Assembly (NCBI RefSeq): GCF_023277925.1
Contig: NZ_CP063832.1
Span: 2,744,001-2,808,000 of the forward strand
Reading direction: 5' to 3'
Source of the DNA: Pseudomonas entomophila
GTDB taxonomy: Bacteria > Pseudomonadota > Gammaproteobacteria > Pseudomonadales > Pseudomonadaceae
Length of the DNA stretch: 64,000 nt
Shown here one piece after another: positions 1-8,630 of this stretch. The notes under the pieces are model-generated. The model was not told where the DNA came from. It worked only from the letters and a program-made list of their open reading frames with translations, and ran no database searches. Position numbers and translations under genes: made by a program. Numbering within the stretch: position 1 is the first letter of the stretch; every line of letters begins with the position of its first letter.

Positions 1-1099
1 GGTTGGTCTGCTCGGCGATTGAGGTGATGACATCCACCACGCCGCCGATCGACTGGGTCTGCTCGGCCAGCGCATTGACCGCCTGGCCGATATCACCGAC
101 CGCCTCGCGCATGCTGCCCATCGCCCGCAAGCTCTGCTCGGCCAGCTCGCTGCCCTGCTGGGCGAGGTGGTCGGCGTCGCTGGCGGCATGAGCCGTGCTC
201 TGCACGTTGTGGGTGACCTGCTGGATGGTCGCGGCCATCTGCGCGATGGCCGTGGCCGACTGGTCGGTCTCGCTGCGCTGGCGGTCGAGCATCTGCGCCT
301 GGGCGCCGGACAGGTCGGAAGACTGCGCGGCCCGCGACTTGACCCCGACGCCGGCGTCCACCAGGCGGGTCAACGCGGTTTGCAGGCGCGCCTCTTCGCT
401 GATGATGGCCAGGTCGAGCTGGCCCTGTAGCCCAGGGTTGTCGCTGTAGGTCAGGGCCACCAGGGGGCTGGTGAAGGCCTTGGGGTGCTCTTCGAGCGTA
501 CGCCGGATGGCCTGGTTCTGCCGGTGCTCGACCAGGTACCAGGCCGCCAGCAGGCTGGCCATCAGCACCCCCAACGCCGCGTATGCAGGTAACCAGAGAT
601 AGGCGGCGGCCGACAACAGCCCTGCGCCGATCAACGGCCAGCCATGCCCGACGCCATGACCCAGACGCGCCACCCAGGGCACCGGAGAACGGCCGGCGCG
701 CAAGCGCGCATAAAGACTTTCGGCGCGGCGGATCTGTTCACGGGTCGGCACCGAACGCACCGATTCGTAGCCACTGATGCGGCCATTCTCGTAGATCGCC
801 GTGACATAGGCGCTGACCCAGTAGAAATCGCCGTTCTTGGCGCGGTTCTTGACCACGCCCATCCAGGGTTTGCCTTGCTTGATGGTGTCCCACATATGGC
901 CGAAGACCGCCGGCGGCATGTCGGGATGGCGCACCAGGTTGTGTGGCTGGCCTACCAATTCGTCGTAGGTGAAACCGCTGATGGCCACGAATGCGTCGTT
1001 GCAGTAGGTGATGCGGCTGTTCAGGTCGGTGGTGGAAATCAGCCGCTGGTGTTGGGGGAAGGTTCGTTCGTGCTCGGTGACGGGCAAATTCATGCGCAT
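1..1099 (-). CDS. Aer-like PAS-domain methyl-accepting chemotaxis protein (3' part beyond window)
   Basis: The protein starts with a PAS sensor domain (roughly residues 5-110). It carries the Aer-type stretch reading ITYCND and, further on, NLVRHPDMP, which in Aer proteins surrounds the FAD-binding pocket and senses redox or oxygen. A hydrophobic segment at about residues 160-195 would anchor it in the inner membrane without a periplasmic domain. A HAMP-like linker and the start of the cytoplasmic signalling helices (rich in Ala, Gln and Ser) follow. The C-terminal methylation and CheW-binding hairpin lies outside the window. The start at 1099 has AAGGGA upstream; a second in-frame ATG is at 1093. 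It probably drives energy taxis. It is next to the gbuR-gbuA locus, as a PAS chemoreceptor is in P. aeruginosa (from memory). Confidence 0.85.
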   Translation of the reverse strand, partial: MRMNLPVTEHERTFPQHQRLISTTDLNSRITYCNDAFVAISGFTYDELVGQPHNLVRHPDMPPAVFGHMWDTIKQGKPWMGVVKNRAKNGDFYWVSAYVTAIYENGRISGYESVRSVPTREQIRRAESLYARLRAGRSPVPWVARLGHGVGHGWPLIGAGLLSAAAYLWLPAYAALGVLMASLLAAWYLVEHRQNQAIRRTLEEHPKAFTSPLVALTYSDNPGLQGQLDLAIISEEARLQTALTRLVDAGVGVKSRAAQSSDLSGAQAQMLDRQRSETDQSATAIAQMAATIQQVTHNVQSTAHAASDADHLAQQGSELAEQSLRAMGSMREAVGDIGQAVNALAEQTQSIGGVVDVITSIAEQTN

Positions 1100-1239
1100 C
1101 GTTGGCGGTCCCTTGCTTATCCAGATGAGTGGAAAATTCATCAAAGCAAGTAGAGGTTTAGCAGAAGGCCATCACGTCAGTGGTCAAGTTTTGTAGGAAA
1201 TTTACTCGACCTGACGGGATGTGCTGAACGCGGCCTGGA

Positions 1240-2133
1240 TCAGCCCACGTTGAGCTGGCTCTTGAGCAGGTCGCGGAACGTCTGAATCAAGGGCTCCCGG
1301 CTTCGGCCCCGACGGATGATCAAGGAGAACGGTGCCTGGTAACCGAAGGTGGCCGGCGACAATACGCGCAGATCACCCTTGTCGACCCAGGCCTGGGCAT
1401 AGTGCTCGGGCAGGTAACCGATGTAGGCGCCGGAGAGAATCAGAATCAGCTGCGCTTCCATGCTCTCCACCGTCGCCGCGCTGTGCTTGAAGCCATGCCG
1501 GGCCAGTTCTGCCTGGCTCCAGTAACCACGCCCGACCATGCGCTGCTGGGTGATCACCGGTTCCGGAATGCGCCGCTCGGCGAACAGCGGGTGGCGGCTG
1601 CTGCAGTACAGCCAGTGCTGCTCACGGTACAGCGGCTGGTAGACCAGGCCGCTCATGCGCGAGGAAAAGGCGCCGATGGCCAGGTCCAGGCGGTTGTCCT
1701 GCACACCCAACTGCAACTCGTAGGGGCTGGAGACCGACAGGTGCAGGTGCACGGCCGGATGCTCCTGGCTGTAGGCGCCAATGGCTTCGGCCAATGGCAG
1801 GGCGCGATCACCCACGGTGGAGTCGATCACCCCGAGGTTAAGCGTGCCGCGCAGCTCACCCTTGAGCGCCGCCGCGTACTGTTCGAAGCCATCCAGCTCA
1901 CCCAGCAGACGCAGGGTTTCCTGATGGAACAGCTCGCCCTTGCTGGTCAGGCTGAAGCCGCCCCGGCCGCGATGGCAAAGCACGATGCCCAGGGCGCTTT
2001 CCAGCTGGCTCATGTAGGTGCTGATGGCCGAGGTCGACAGGTTGAGGTCGCGCTGGGCGTTGGCGAACCCCTGGTGGCGCACCACGCTGGCGAAGATGCG
2101 CAGCAGTTTCAGGTCGGGCAACGATGAGGCCAT
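1240..2133 (-). CDS. gbuR: LysR-family regulator, probable GbuR (guanidinobutyrase regulator)
   Basis: The 297-residue protein has the normal LysR length. Its N-terminal winged helix-turn-helix (about residues 8-65) contains the LysR pattern of a repeated Ala/Ser turn (STSAISTYMSQLE) and is followed by a periplasmic-binding-protein-like effector domain. It is transcribed divergently from the guanidinobutyrase gene with a 226-base gap, the classical arrangement of a LysR regulator and its target. In P. aeruginosa the same arrangement holds for gbuR, which activates gbuA in response to 4-guanidinobutyrate (established for that species, inferred here). A TTCAG-N6-CTGAA dyad in the gap is a candidate binding site. 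Confidence 0.8.
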   Translation of the reverse strand: MASSLPDLKLLRIFASVVRHQGFANAQRDLNLSTSAISTYMSQLESALGIVLCHRGRGGFSLTSKGELFHQETLRLLGELDGFEQYAAALKGELRGTLNLGVIDSTVGDRALPLAEAIGAYSQEHPAVHLHLSVSSPYELQLGVQDNRLDLAIGAFSSRMSGLVYQPLYREQHWLYCSSRHPLFAERRIPEPVITQQRMVGRGYWSQAELARHGFKHSAATVESMEAQLILILSGAYIGYLPEHYAQAWVDKGDLRVLSPATFGYQAPFSLIIRRGRSREPLIQTFRDLLKSQLNVG

Positions 2134-2192
2134 GGGGCAACGGGTCCGCAGACTGGAAATGGCCAGAGTCTAACTCGCCTGCACGCCGATAG

Positions 2193-2208
2193 TTCAGAAA
2201 ATCCTGAA
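2193..2208. promoter_or_regulatory. Candidate LysR (GbuR) binding dyad between gbuR and gbuA
   Basis: The sequence shows TTCAG, six bases, then CTGAA. This is an inverted repeat of the spacing LysR-type regulators commonly bind, and it lies between the divergent gbuR and gbuA genes, 60 bases from the gbuR start. Its function is inferred from position and symmetry only. Confidence 0.4.
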
Positions 2209-2359
2209 GTAAGTTTTTGTCGGTAGCGATTCTTCCCGGGCACTACCTTGCGCAGACTGCGGCGAAATGTCCCTGTCCGCCGACATGACCCGATCATCCA
2301 GGCGCGCGGCGGCACAGGTTCGAACAAACAGAACAATCGACCGACTGATGAGGCCCACC

Positions 2360-3310
2360 GTGGACAAGATTCTCCACCAACCACTGGGCGGCAACGAAAT
2401 GCCGCGTTTCGGCGGCATCGCCACCATGCTTCGCCTTCCCCACCTGCAAAGCGCCGAAGGCCTGGACGCCGCCTTCATCGGCGTGCCATTGGACATTGGC
2501 ACCTCGCTGCGCTCGGGCACCCGCTTCGGCCCGCGGCAGATCCGCGCCGAGTCGGTGATGATCCGCCCGTACAACATGGCCACCGGCGCCGCCCCGTTCG
2601 ACTCGCTGTCGGTGGCCGACATCGGTGACGTGGCGATCAACACCTTCAACCTGCTGGACGCCGTGCGCATCATCGAACAAGCCTACGACGAGATCGTCGA
2701 GCACAATGTCATCCCGCTGACCCTGGGTGGCGACCACACCATCACCCTGCCGATCCTGCGCGCCCTGCACAAGAAACACGGCAAGATCGGCCTGGTGCAC
2801 ATCGATGCCCACGCTGACGTCAACGACCACATGTTCGGCGAGAAGATCGCCCACGGCACCACCTTCCGCCGCGCGGTGGAGGAAGGCCTGCTCGATTGCG
2901 ACCGCGTGGTGCAAATCGGCCTGCGCGCCCAGGGCTATACCGCCGACGACTTCAACTGGAGCCGCCGTCAGGGCTTTCGCGTAGTGCAGGCCGAAGAGTG
3001 CTGGCACAAGTCGCTGGAACCGCTGATGGCCGAAGTGCGTGAAAAGGTCGGTGGCGGCCCGGTGTACCTGTCGTTCGACATCGACGGCATCGACCCGGCC
3101 TGGGCGCCTGGCACCGGCACCCCGGAGATCGGCGGCTTGACCACCATCCAGGCGATGGAGATCATCCGCGGTTGTCACGGCCTGGACCTGATCGGCTGTG
3201 ACCTGGTCGAAGTCTCCCCCCCCTACGACACTACCGGCAACACCTCGCTGCTGGGTGCCAACCTGTTGTTCGAAATGCTCTGCGTGCTGCCGGGCGTGGT
3301 ACGTCGCTAA
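2360..3310 (+). CDS. gbuA: Guanidinobutyrase (ureohydrolase/agmatinase family)
   Basis: This enzyme hydrolyses 4-guanidinobutyrate to GABA and urea in arginine/agmatine catabolism. The ureohydrolase dimanganese motifs are all present: GGDHT at about residues 123-127, DAHAD at 149-153 and SFDIDGIDP at 238-246, followed by APGTGTPE. The 316-residue length fits the family. The start chosen is GTG at 2360, because GATGAGG lies 6 bases upstream and the reading VDKILHQPLGGNE matches the usual N-terminus (MDK...). An ATG at 2348 would add four residues. The neighbouring LysR gene and the sequence NMATGAAPFDSL favour guanidinobutyrase over agmatinase. Substrate choice is inferred from recalled similarity to P. 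aeruginosa GbuA. Confidence 0.9.
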   Translation: MDKILHQPLGGNEMPRFGGIATMLRLPHLQSAEGLDAAFIGVPLDIGTSLRSGTRFGPRQIRAESVMIRPYNMATGAAPFDSLSVADIGDVAINTFNLLDAVRIIEQAYDEIVEHNVIPLTLGGDHTITLPILRALHKKHGKIGLVHIDAHADVNDHMFGEKIAHGTTFRRAVEEGLLDCDRVVQIGLRAQGYTADDFNWSRRQGFRVVQAEECWHKSLEPLMAEVREKVGGGPVYLSFDIDGIDPAWAPGTGTPEIGGLTTIQAMEIIRGCHGLDLIGCDLVEVSPPYDTTGNTSLLGANLLFEMLCVLPGVVRR

Positions 3311-3325
3311 TGCGGGCCGCTCCCT

Positions 3326-3411
3326 TGTAGGAGCGGCTTCAGCCGCGATCACCCGCGCAGCGGGTGCCCAGATACGGCGGTGCTTGCTTCGCGGCTGAAG
3401 CCGCTCACAGG
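3326..3411. repeat. REP palindrome pair (GTAGGAGCGGCTTCAGCCGCG type)
   Basis: Two inverted copies of the P. putida-type repetitive extragenic palindrome face each other: GTAGGAGCGGCTTCAGCC at the left and GGCTGAAGCCGCTCACAG at the right, with CCCGCGCAGCGGG between them. The pair fills the gap between gbuA and the symporter gene and may end gbuA transcription. The rest of the gap (to 3559) holds only the symporter leader. Confidence 0.8.
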
Positions 3412-3559
3412 GTAGTGATAGACGCCCTGAAAGTTTGACCCCGGCAGGAGCCATTCGGGAGGGCCATAGAGGCCCGCCAACACACGACAGGACCGCCGGG
3501 CGCCCTACACCGTCCGGACGGCCGATCTCGCCATAATAAAGATAATCGGGAGACCCCCA

Positions 3560-4939
3560 ATGGCCTTGGACATCATCGTTGTACTGATCTATGCCGTCGG
3601 CATGCTCGGGCTTGGCTGGTACGGCATGCGGCGGGCGAAGACCCACGAAGACTACTTGGTGGCCGGGCGCAACCTCGGCCCGACCCTGTACATGGGCACC
3701 ATGGCCACCACCGTGCTCGGCGGCGCCTCCACGGTCGGTACCGTGCGCCTGGGCTATGTCCACGGCATCTCCGGCTTCTGGCTGTGCGCCGCGCTGGGCC
3801 TGGGGATCATCGCCCTCAACCTGTTCCTCGCCAAACCCCTGCTACGCCTGAAGATCTTTACCGTGACGCAAGTGCTGGAGCGCCGCTACAACCCGATGGC
3901 ACGCCAGGCCAGCGCGGCGATCATGCTCGCCTACGCACTGATGATCGGCGTCACCTCGACCCTGGCCATGGGTACCGTGCTGCAAGTGCTGCTCGACGTG
4001 CCGTTCTGGATGGCGCTGCTATTCGGCGGCGGCGTGGTGGTGGTGTACTCGACCATCGGCGGCATGTGGTCGCTGACCCTGACCGATATCGTCCAGTTCA
4101 TCATCAAGACCGTGGGCCTGATGTTCATCCTGCTGCCGGTGTGCCTGTACAAGGCCGGTGGCTGGGACACCCTGGTGGCCAAGCTGCCGGCGGCCAGCTT
4201 CAGCTGGACCACCATCGGCTGGGACACCATCATCACCTACTTCCTGATCTACTTCTTCGGCATCCTGATCGGCCAGGACATCTGGCAGCGGGTGTTCACC
4301 GCCCGTGACGAGAAAGTCTGCCAGCGCGCCGGCACCACCGCCGGGATCTACTGCGTGCTGTACGGCCTGGCCTGCGCCATGATCGGCATGGCCGCCCATG
4401 TGCTGATGCCGGACCTGGCCAACCCGAACAACGCCTTCGCCGAGATGATCAAGGGCCAGTTGCCTGAAGGTATCCGTGGCCTGCTGATGGCCGCCGCCCT
4501 GGCCGCGATGATGTCCACTGCCAGCGCCGGCCTGCTGGCCGCCTCGACCACCCTGACCGAAGACCTGTTGCCCAAACTGCGCGGCGGCAAGCAGTCGAGC
4601 CTGGGCATCAACCGCCTGTTCACCCTGCTCACCGGCTTGGTGGTGCTGGGTATCGCCCTGGCGGTGAACGATGTGATCAGTGCCCTGACCCTGGCCTACA
4701 ACCTGCTGGTTGGCGGCATGTTGATCCCGCTGATGGGGGCGATCTTCTGGAAGCGCGCTACCACCGCCGGCGCCATCGCCAGCATGTCGCTGGGCTTCGC
4801 CACCGCGCTGTTCTTCATGTTCAAGGATGGCCTGGACGCCAACTCGCCGATCTACTACAGCCTGGTCGTCGGCCTGGTGAGCTTCGTGGTGGTCAGCCTG
4901 GCCTCGCGCAAGCCGGTGACGGCAGTCAACCTCGCCTGA
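3560..4939 (+). CDS. Sodium:solute symporter (SSS family), probable guanidino compound or amino acid uptake
   Basis: The 459-residue protein is almost entirely hydrophobic, with about 12-13 membrane segments, and fits the SSS/PutP family. It shows the early LVAGRNLGP motif (around residues 36-44), typical of these symporters, and TMATTVLGGAST nearby. GGGAG lies 7 bases before the ATG. It follows gbuA in the same direction after 249 bases and a REP pair, so it may have its own promoter. A similar symporter sits near gbuA in P. aeruginosa (from memory), suggesting guanidinobutyrate or a related nitrogen source as substrate; that is inference. The leader has an A-rich stretch (AATAAAGATAAT) close to the ribosome binding site. 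Confidence 0.85.
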   Translation: MALDIIVVLIYAVGMLGLGWYGMRRAKTHEDYLVAGRNLGPTLYMGTMATTVLGGASTVGTVRLGYVHGISGFWLCAALGLGIIALNLFLAKPLLRLKIFTVTQVLERRYNPMARQASAAIMLAYALMIGVTSTLAMGTVLQVLLDVPFWMALLFGGGVVVVYSTIGGMWSLTLTDIVQFIIKTVGLMFILLPVCLYKAGGWDTLVAKLPAASFSWTTIGWDTIITYFLIYFFGILIGQDIWQRVFTARDEKVCQRAGTTAGIYCVLYGLACAMIGMAAHVLMPDLANPNNAFAEMIKGQLPEGIRGLLMAAALAAMMSTASAGLLAASTTLTEDLLPKLRGGKQSSLGINRLFTLLTGLVVLGIALAVNDVISALTLAYNLLVGGMLIPLMGAIFWKRATTAGAIASMSLGFATALFFMFKDGLDANSPIYYSLVVGLVSFVVVSLASRKPVTAVNLA

Positions 4940-4973
4940 CATGTTCGCCGGTTTGCCGGCGAAGCAGAAACGC

Positions 4974-5010
4974 AAAAGGCCGCCGCATCGTGCAGATGCG
5001 GCGGCCTTTT
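4974..5010. terminator. Bidirectional intrinsic terminator
   Basis: A perfect 15-base stem (AAAAGGCCGCCGCAT / ATGCGGCGGCCTTTT) with a short loop lies between the convergent symporter gene and the small gene ending at 5019. The A and T runs at the stem ends make it usable in both directions. Confidence 0.85.
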
Positions 5011-5018
5011 GCCTGGTT

Positions 5019-5147
5019 TCAGCGGCGACGCGGCTGGCGCTTGCGCTGTTCTTCGTCGGTTGGAATCGGCACCGGCTGCAGCGGTGGCGGGAGCAAGCCC
5101 AGGGCGACGGCGAGGTCGTGGAGCCAGTTGTACATGCGTTGGTTCAT
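5019..5147 (-). CDS. PA1414-like small protein (42 aa)
   Basis: The short frame encodes 42 residues. The N-terminal half is an amphipathic helix (MNQRMYNWLHDLAVALG), followed by a proline-rich stretch (PPPLQPVPIP) and a strongly basic tail (RKRQPRRR). AAGGGGG stands 5 bases before the ATG. From memory this matches the PA1414 family of pseudomonads, an abundant small transcript or protein under low oxygen in P. aeruginosa. The adjoining LysR gene would then correspond to PA1413, and the gbu/symporter genes lie on the same side as in that species. The function is unknown. A nearly perfect ANR-type box lies upstream at 5262-5275, and a strong terminator follows the stop. Confidence 0.75.
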   Translation of the reverse strand: MNQRMYNWLHDLAVALGLLPPPLQPVPIPTDEEQRKRQPRRR

Positions 5148-5261
5148 AATGCCCCCTTGACGGGTCAGCCTCACGGTCAATCGATTCTGCGATGCTTCAT
5201 ACAGATCATAGACCTATGTCCTGTACTGCGCATGCCTACGATCTTACAGATATGGGCGATT

Positions 5262-5275
5262 TTGACCCGAATCAA
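5262..5275 (-). promoter_or_regulatory. Candidate ANR/FNR box upstream of the PA1414-like gene
   Basis: TTGACCCGAATCAA matches the ANR/FNR consensus TTGAT-N4-ATCAA at nine of ten defined bases. It is centred about 121 bases upstream of the small gene's ATG and overlaps the last codon of the LysR gene. Activation under oxygen limitation is inferred from the motif and from recalled behaviour of PA1414; no clear -10 element was fixed. Confidence 0.55.
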
Positions 5276-6165
5276 GCGGACGCCGCAGCATCCGACGGCC
5301 GGTCAATCGTTTCGCATTGTTGCAAATCGATCCACGCCTGCAGATTTGCACCGCGCATGCCCTGGCGCCACATCAACCAGGTCACGGCGTGATCGAAGGG
5401 TGCCTGCAATTGGTGCGTGCGCACCCGGTCACGCCCGGGCAGGCTGTCGAGCATCGATTGCGCCATCAGCGCCACGCCCGCCCCAGCGATAACACACGCC
5501 AGCATGCTCTGGTACGACTCGATTTCCATCACCCGGCCCATGGGCGTGTGGGCATGGGCGTACCAGGCCTCCAGCCGCATGCGGTACGAGCAGCCCTGGC
5601 GGAAGGTGAATACCGCCTTGCCGGCGACATCCTTGGCAGTGTGCACTGGCGGATGCTCGGGGCTGGTGATCAGCACCAGCGTCTCGTCGCACAGCGGTAT
5701 GCCATCCAAACCCGCCAGGTTGAGCGGCCCGTCCACCAGCGCCGCGTCCAGCCGGTGGCTCAGCACACCTTCCAGCAGCTCGCCGCTGGGCGCCGCCTGG
5801 ACTTGCAGGTTCACCTGCGGATAAGCCTGGTGGTAGCGCGCCAGTAGCGCTGGCAGGTGGATAGCCGCCGTGCTGTACATGGTGCCGAGCACGAAGTCCC
5901 CCGCCGGTTGACCACCTTGCACTGCCGCCATCGCCTCGTCGCGCAAGTTGGCCAGGCGGTTGGCGTAGTCCAGCAGCACCTTGCCGGCCGGCGACAGCTG
6001 CAAGCGCTGACGTTCGCGCAGGAACAACTCCACCCCCAGTTGCTCTTCGAGCTGGCGCAGGCGCGTGGACAGGTTCGACGGCACCCGGTGCAGGCGTTCG
6101 GCGGCGCGGGTAACCGAACCCTCCTCGGCCACAGCCTGGAAGATGCGCAGTTGACTGAACTCCAT
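5272..6165 (-). CDS. LysR-family transcriptional regulator
   Basis: The 297-residue protein has a LysR winged helix at the N-terminus (MEFSQLRIFQAVAEEGSV, then RAAERLHRVPSNLS) and an effector-binding domain with the typical YHQAYPQV start. The ATG at 6165 has GGAGAAGG directly upstream; an upstream TTG at 6177 lies inside that ribosome binding site and is unlikely. It is divergent from an MFS transporter with a 106-base gap holding a perfect TTCAAT-TTT-ATTGAA palindrome, so it probably controls that transporter. Position next to the PA1414-like gene suggests the PA1413 orthologue. Confidence 0.85.
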   Translation of the reverse strand: MEFSQLRIFQAVAEEGSVTRAAERLHRVPSNLSTRLRQLEEQLGVELFLRERQRLQLSPAGKVLLDYANRLANLRDEAMAAVQGGQPAGDFVLGTMYSTAAIHLPALLARYHQAYPQVNLQVQAAPSGELLEGVLSHRLDAALVDGPLNLAGLDGIPLCDETLVLITSPEHPPVHTAKDVAGKAVFTFRQGCSYRMRLEAWYAHAHTPMGRVMEIESYQSMLACVIAGAGVALMAQSMLDSLPGRDRVRTHQLQAPFDHAVTWLMWRQGMRGANLQAWIDLQQCETIDRPSDAAASA

Positions 6166-6201
6166 GACCTTCTCCAAAACAGAACAACTTGATCATCATT
6201 A

Positions 6202-6216
6202 TTCAATTTTATTGAA
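6202..6216. promoter_or_regulatory. Palindromic operator candidate between LysR and MFS genes
   Basis: TTCAAT-TTT-ATTGAA is a perfect 15-base palindrome in the space between the divergent LysR and MFS genes, 37 bases from the LysR start and 56 from the MFS start. LysR regulators usually bind such dyads; which protein binds here is inferred. Confidence 0.5.
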
Positions 6217-6271
6217 AGTCAATGCGCCCTACCCTGCCATCCATCGCATCCCTTCGTGCAGGAGACTTTCC

Positions 6272-7435
6272 ATGTCGCCCCTCGTGCAACTGCTGGCCAG
6301 CGCCGTGGCGCTGATGATGGCCATGGGCATCGGCCGCTTCGCCCTCACCCCGCAACTGCCCCGGCTGATCGCCGAAGGCCAGTTCGACCTGACGGCCGGT
6401 GGCCTGATCGCCGCAGCCAACTACCTGGGCTACTTCCTCGGCGCAGTGGATGGCATGTTCGCCCGCCAACCGGCCCAGGTGCGCCTGCGCCTGCACGGTG
6501 GCCTGTGGCTGTGCGTACTGCTGACCCTGGCCTCCTGGGCCGCCGATGGTTTCTGGAGTCACCTGCTGTTGCGCTTCGGCACGGGAGTGGCCAGTGCCTG
6601 GGTACTGGTGATGATTGCCAGCCTCAGCCAGCAGTTGGCCAGCGCCCATGGCCAGCAGCGCCTCGGTGCCCTGGTGTTCGCCGGGCCGGGCGTGGGTATC
6701 GCACTGACGGGCGTCCTGGCCTTGGCTGCGCACCTGCTCGGGCTTAACTCGGCGGCCCTGTGGCTGGTATATGGCGTTGCCGCGCTGGTGATGCTGTTGG
6801 CGGTGCTGCCGTGGCTGCCAAAGGCAATGGAGCCCACCGCCGCTGTCACCGTCGACAGTGGTCAGCGGCGCATCACCGGCATCGGGCGCCTGGGCCTGGT
6901 CTATGCGCTCTACGGGATTGGCTACATCCTGCCGGCCACCTTCCTGTCGCAAATGGCCAGTCAGCAGTATCACGGGCAATGGCTGGCCGAGCTGTTCTGG
7001 CCAGCGTTCGGGTTGGCATCGGCGCTGGGGGTACTGTTGGTCAGCCTGCGTCGCCCGGGGCGGACTTCAGGCTGGTTGACGGCAACCCTGTGGTTGCAAG
7101 GATTGGGCGTACTTGCCTGCCTGCTGGGTGGCGGTGTCGGCCTGGCATTGGGGGTACTGCTGTGCGGTGGGCCATTCCTGGCTTGCATGCAGTTGGTGAT
7201 GCAGCGCTCGCGGGAATTGGCACCTCATGCCACGCAACGCAATGCCGGGTTGCTGACTGCGTGCTTTGCCCTGGGGCAGTTGAGCGGGCCGTTGCTGGCG
7301 GCGGTGAGCAGCCATTTCAGTGGGAGCTTGCAGCCAGCGCTGGTATTGTCGGCTGTGGGGTTGGGGCTGGCTGGCGTATTGGTGAATGGTGTGCGGCGTC
7401 CAGCTTCCTGCGCCAACCTGGGACAGGTGGGTTGA
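6272..7435 (+). CDS. YbfB/YjiJ-type MFS transporter
   Basis: The 387-residue protein has twelve predicted membrane segments. It opens with a motif typical of the YbfB/YjiJ branch of the major facilitator superfamily (MGIGRFALTPQLP, then AANYLGYFLGA). The start is the ATG at 6272, preceded by AGGAG; in-frame codons further upstream lack a ribosome binding site and fall in the regulatory palindrome. The substrate is not predictable. Its divergent LysR partner and shared palindrome point to inducible export or uptake. Confidence 0.85.
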   Translation: MSPLVQLLASAVALMMAMGIGRFALTPQLPRLIAEGQFDLTAGGLIAAANYLGYFLGAVDGMFARQPAQVRLRLHGGLWLCVLLTLASWAADGFWSHLLLRFGTGVASAWVLVMIASLSQQLASAHGQQRLGALVFAGPGVGIALTGVLALAAHLLGLNSAALWLVYGVAALVMLLAVLPWLPKAMEPTAAVTVDSGQRRITGIGRLGLVYALYGIGYILPATFLSQMASQQYHGQWLAELFWPAFGLASALGVLLVSLRRPGRTSGWLTATLWLQGLGVLACLLGGGVGLALGVLLCGGPFLACMQLVMQRSRELAPHATQRNAGLLTACFALGQLSGPLLAAVSSHFSGSLQPALVLSAVGLGLAGVLVNGVRRPASCANLGQVG

Positions 7436-7448
7436 ATGAACTGACGCA

Positions 7449-7502
7449 TTCGCCGGCAAGCCGGCTCCTACAGAGTCCCGTAGGAGCCGGCTTGCCGGCG
7501 AA
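7449..7502. repeat. REP palindrome pair
   Basis: Two inverted copies of TTCGCCGGCAAGCCGGCTCCTAC face each other across 9 bases between the convergent MFS and EamA genes. The long stem could stop transcription from both sides. Confidence 0.85.
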
Positions 7503-7513
7503 CCGCCCGCCCG

Positions 7514-8440
7514 TTATCCCACGACCTTGCGCAGTTGCTGGCGTACCCAGGCTTCGGCGCTGACCATGATCACCCCAAGCAGTACCATCACCGCGCCGAT
7601 CACGAAGTTCAGGCTTAACGGCTCATCGAGCAGCAGCACGCCGAAGGTCACGCCGAACAACGGTGTAATGAACGAGAATACCGCCAGGTTCGACGCCAGG
7701 TACTTGCGCAGCAACCAGAACCAGGTCAGGTAACTCACAAAGGACACCACGATCCCCTGGAAAAGCACACTGCCCACCGCCAGCGGCGTCAGCGAGAAAT
7801 CGGCGATCTGCCCGCTGATCAGGGCGATCAGCACCAACCCGACAAACCCCACCGCCAACTGATAGAACAAGGTCAAGGTCACCGGTGCCTCGGACAATCG
7901 CGAGCCACGCACCACCACCGTGGTCGCGCCCCAGGCCAACCCTGCCAAGATCGCCAGGCCATCACCCAGCAACATGCGGCCATCGAGCTGATCGAGGGAA
8001 ATACCGCCAGCGAAGGCCAGGGCGATCCCGCCGAACGCCAGCAGGATGCCCAGCCACTGCAACAGCCGCAGCCGCTCGCTGGGCATCATGAAATGCAACC
8101 CGAGCGCTGTGAAGATCGGCGCGGTGTAGAGGAATACCGACATATGCGCCGCCGAGGTCAGCTTCAGCCCCTCGGCGATGAACAGGAACTCCAGGCCGAA
8201 CAAGCCACCGGCCAGCAGCCCGGCGCGCCAGGTCGTGCCAACCTGCCCCCAGCCACCCTTGAAGCAGACCAGCAGCCCCACCAGCAAGGCGGCAATGCCA
8301 TTGCGAAACGCCGCCTGCACCACCGGGGCGATATCCACGGCGGCGGACTTGATCAACACTTGCTGGCAGCCCCAGACCAGGCATAGCCCCAGCATGACCT
8401 GGAAGGCGAAGGCGTCGGGGTTCTTGCGGGCCGCTGTCAT
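7514..8440 (-). CDS. EamA/DMT-family transporter
   Basis: The 308-residue protein has ten predicted membrane segments made of two EamA repeats (about residues 12-145 and 158-295). Typical features are GLCLVWGCQQVLIK at the start and the second-repeat motif LLRKYLASNLAVFSF. GAGAGGG precedes the ATG. Members export amino acids, nucleobases or drugs; the substrate here is unknown. It is transcribed alone, between a REP pair and a divergent small exported protein gene. Confidence 0.85.
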   Translation of the reverse strand: MTAARKNPDAFAFQVMLGLCLVWGCQQVLIKSAAVDIAPVVQAAFRNGIAALLVGLLVCFKGGWGQVGTTWRAGLLAGGLFGLEFLFIAEGLKLTSAAHMSVFLYTAPIFTALGLHFMMPSERLRLLQWLGILLAFGGIALAFAGGISLDQLDGRMLLGDGLAILAGLAWGATTVVVRGSRLSEAPVTLTLFYQLAVGFVGLVLIALISGQIADFSLTPLAVGSVLFQGIVVSFVSYLTWFWLLRKYLASNLAVFSFITPLFGVTFGVLLLDEPLSLNFVIGAVMVLLGVIMVSAEAWVRQQLRKVVG

Positions 8441-8630
8441 GGGCGCCCTCTCGTCTGGCTGGATATCATTGCAAGGCTCGGCTGTGAGAATGGATCCCGA
8501 TTATTGAATGCACGAGCCAACGGATGCCAGGCCAATTTTCAACGCCAGCCATTTATATAGGGCCCGGCAGAATGAACTTCTTCCTCATTCAAGTTTTCAA
8601 CCGAACAGCCACTCGCTGGAGGAAAACGCA

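Noticed and set aside
2294..3763. 489-codon minus-strand ORF opposite gbuA
   Set aside because: It is the shadow of the guanidinobutyrase gene, whose motifs and divergent regulator are clear.
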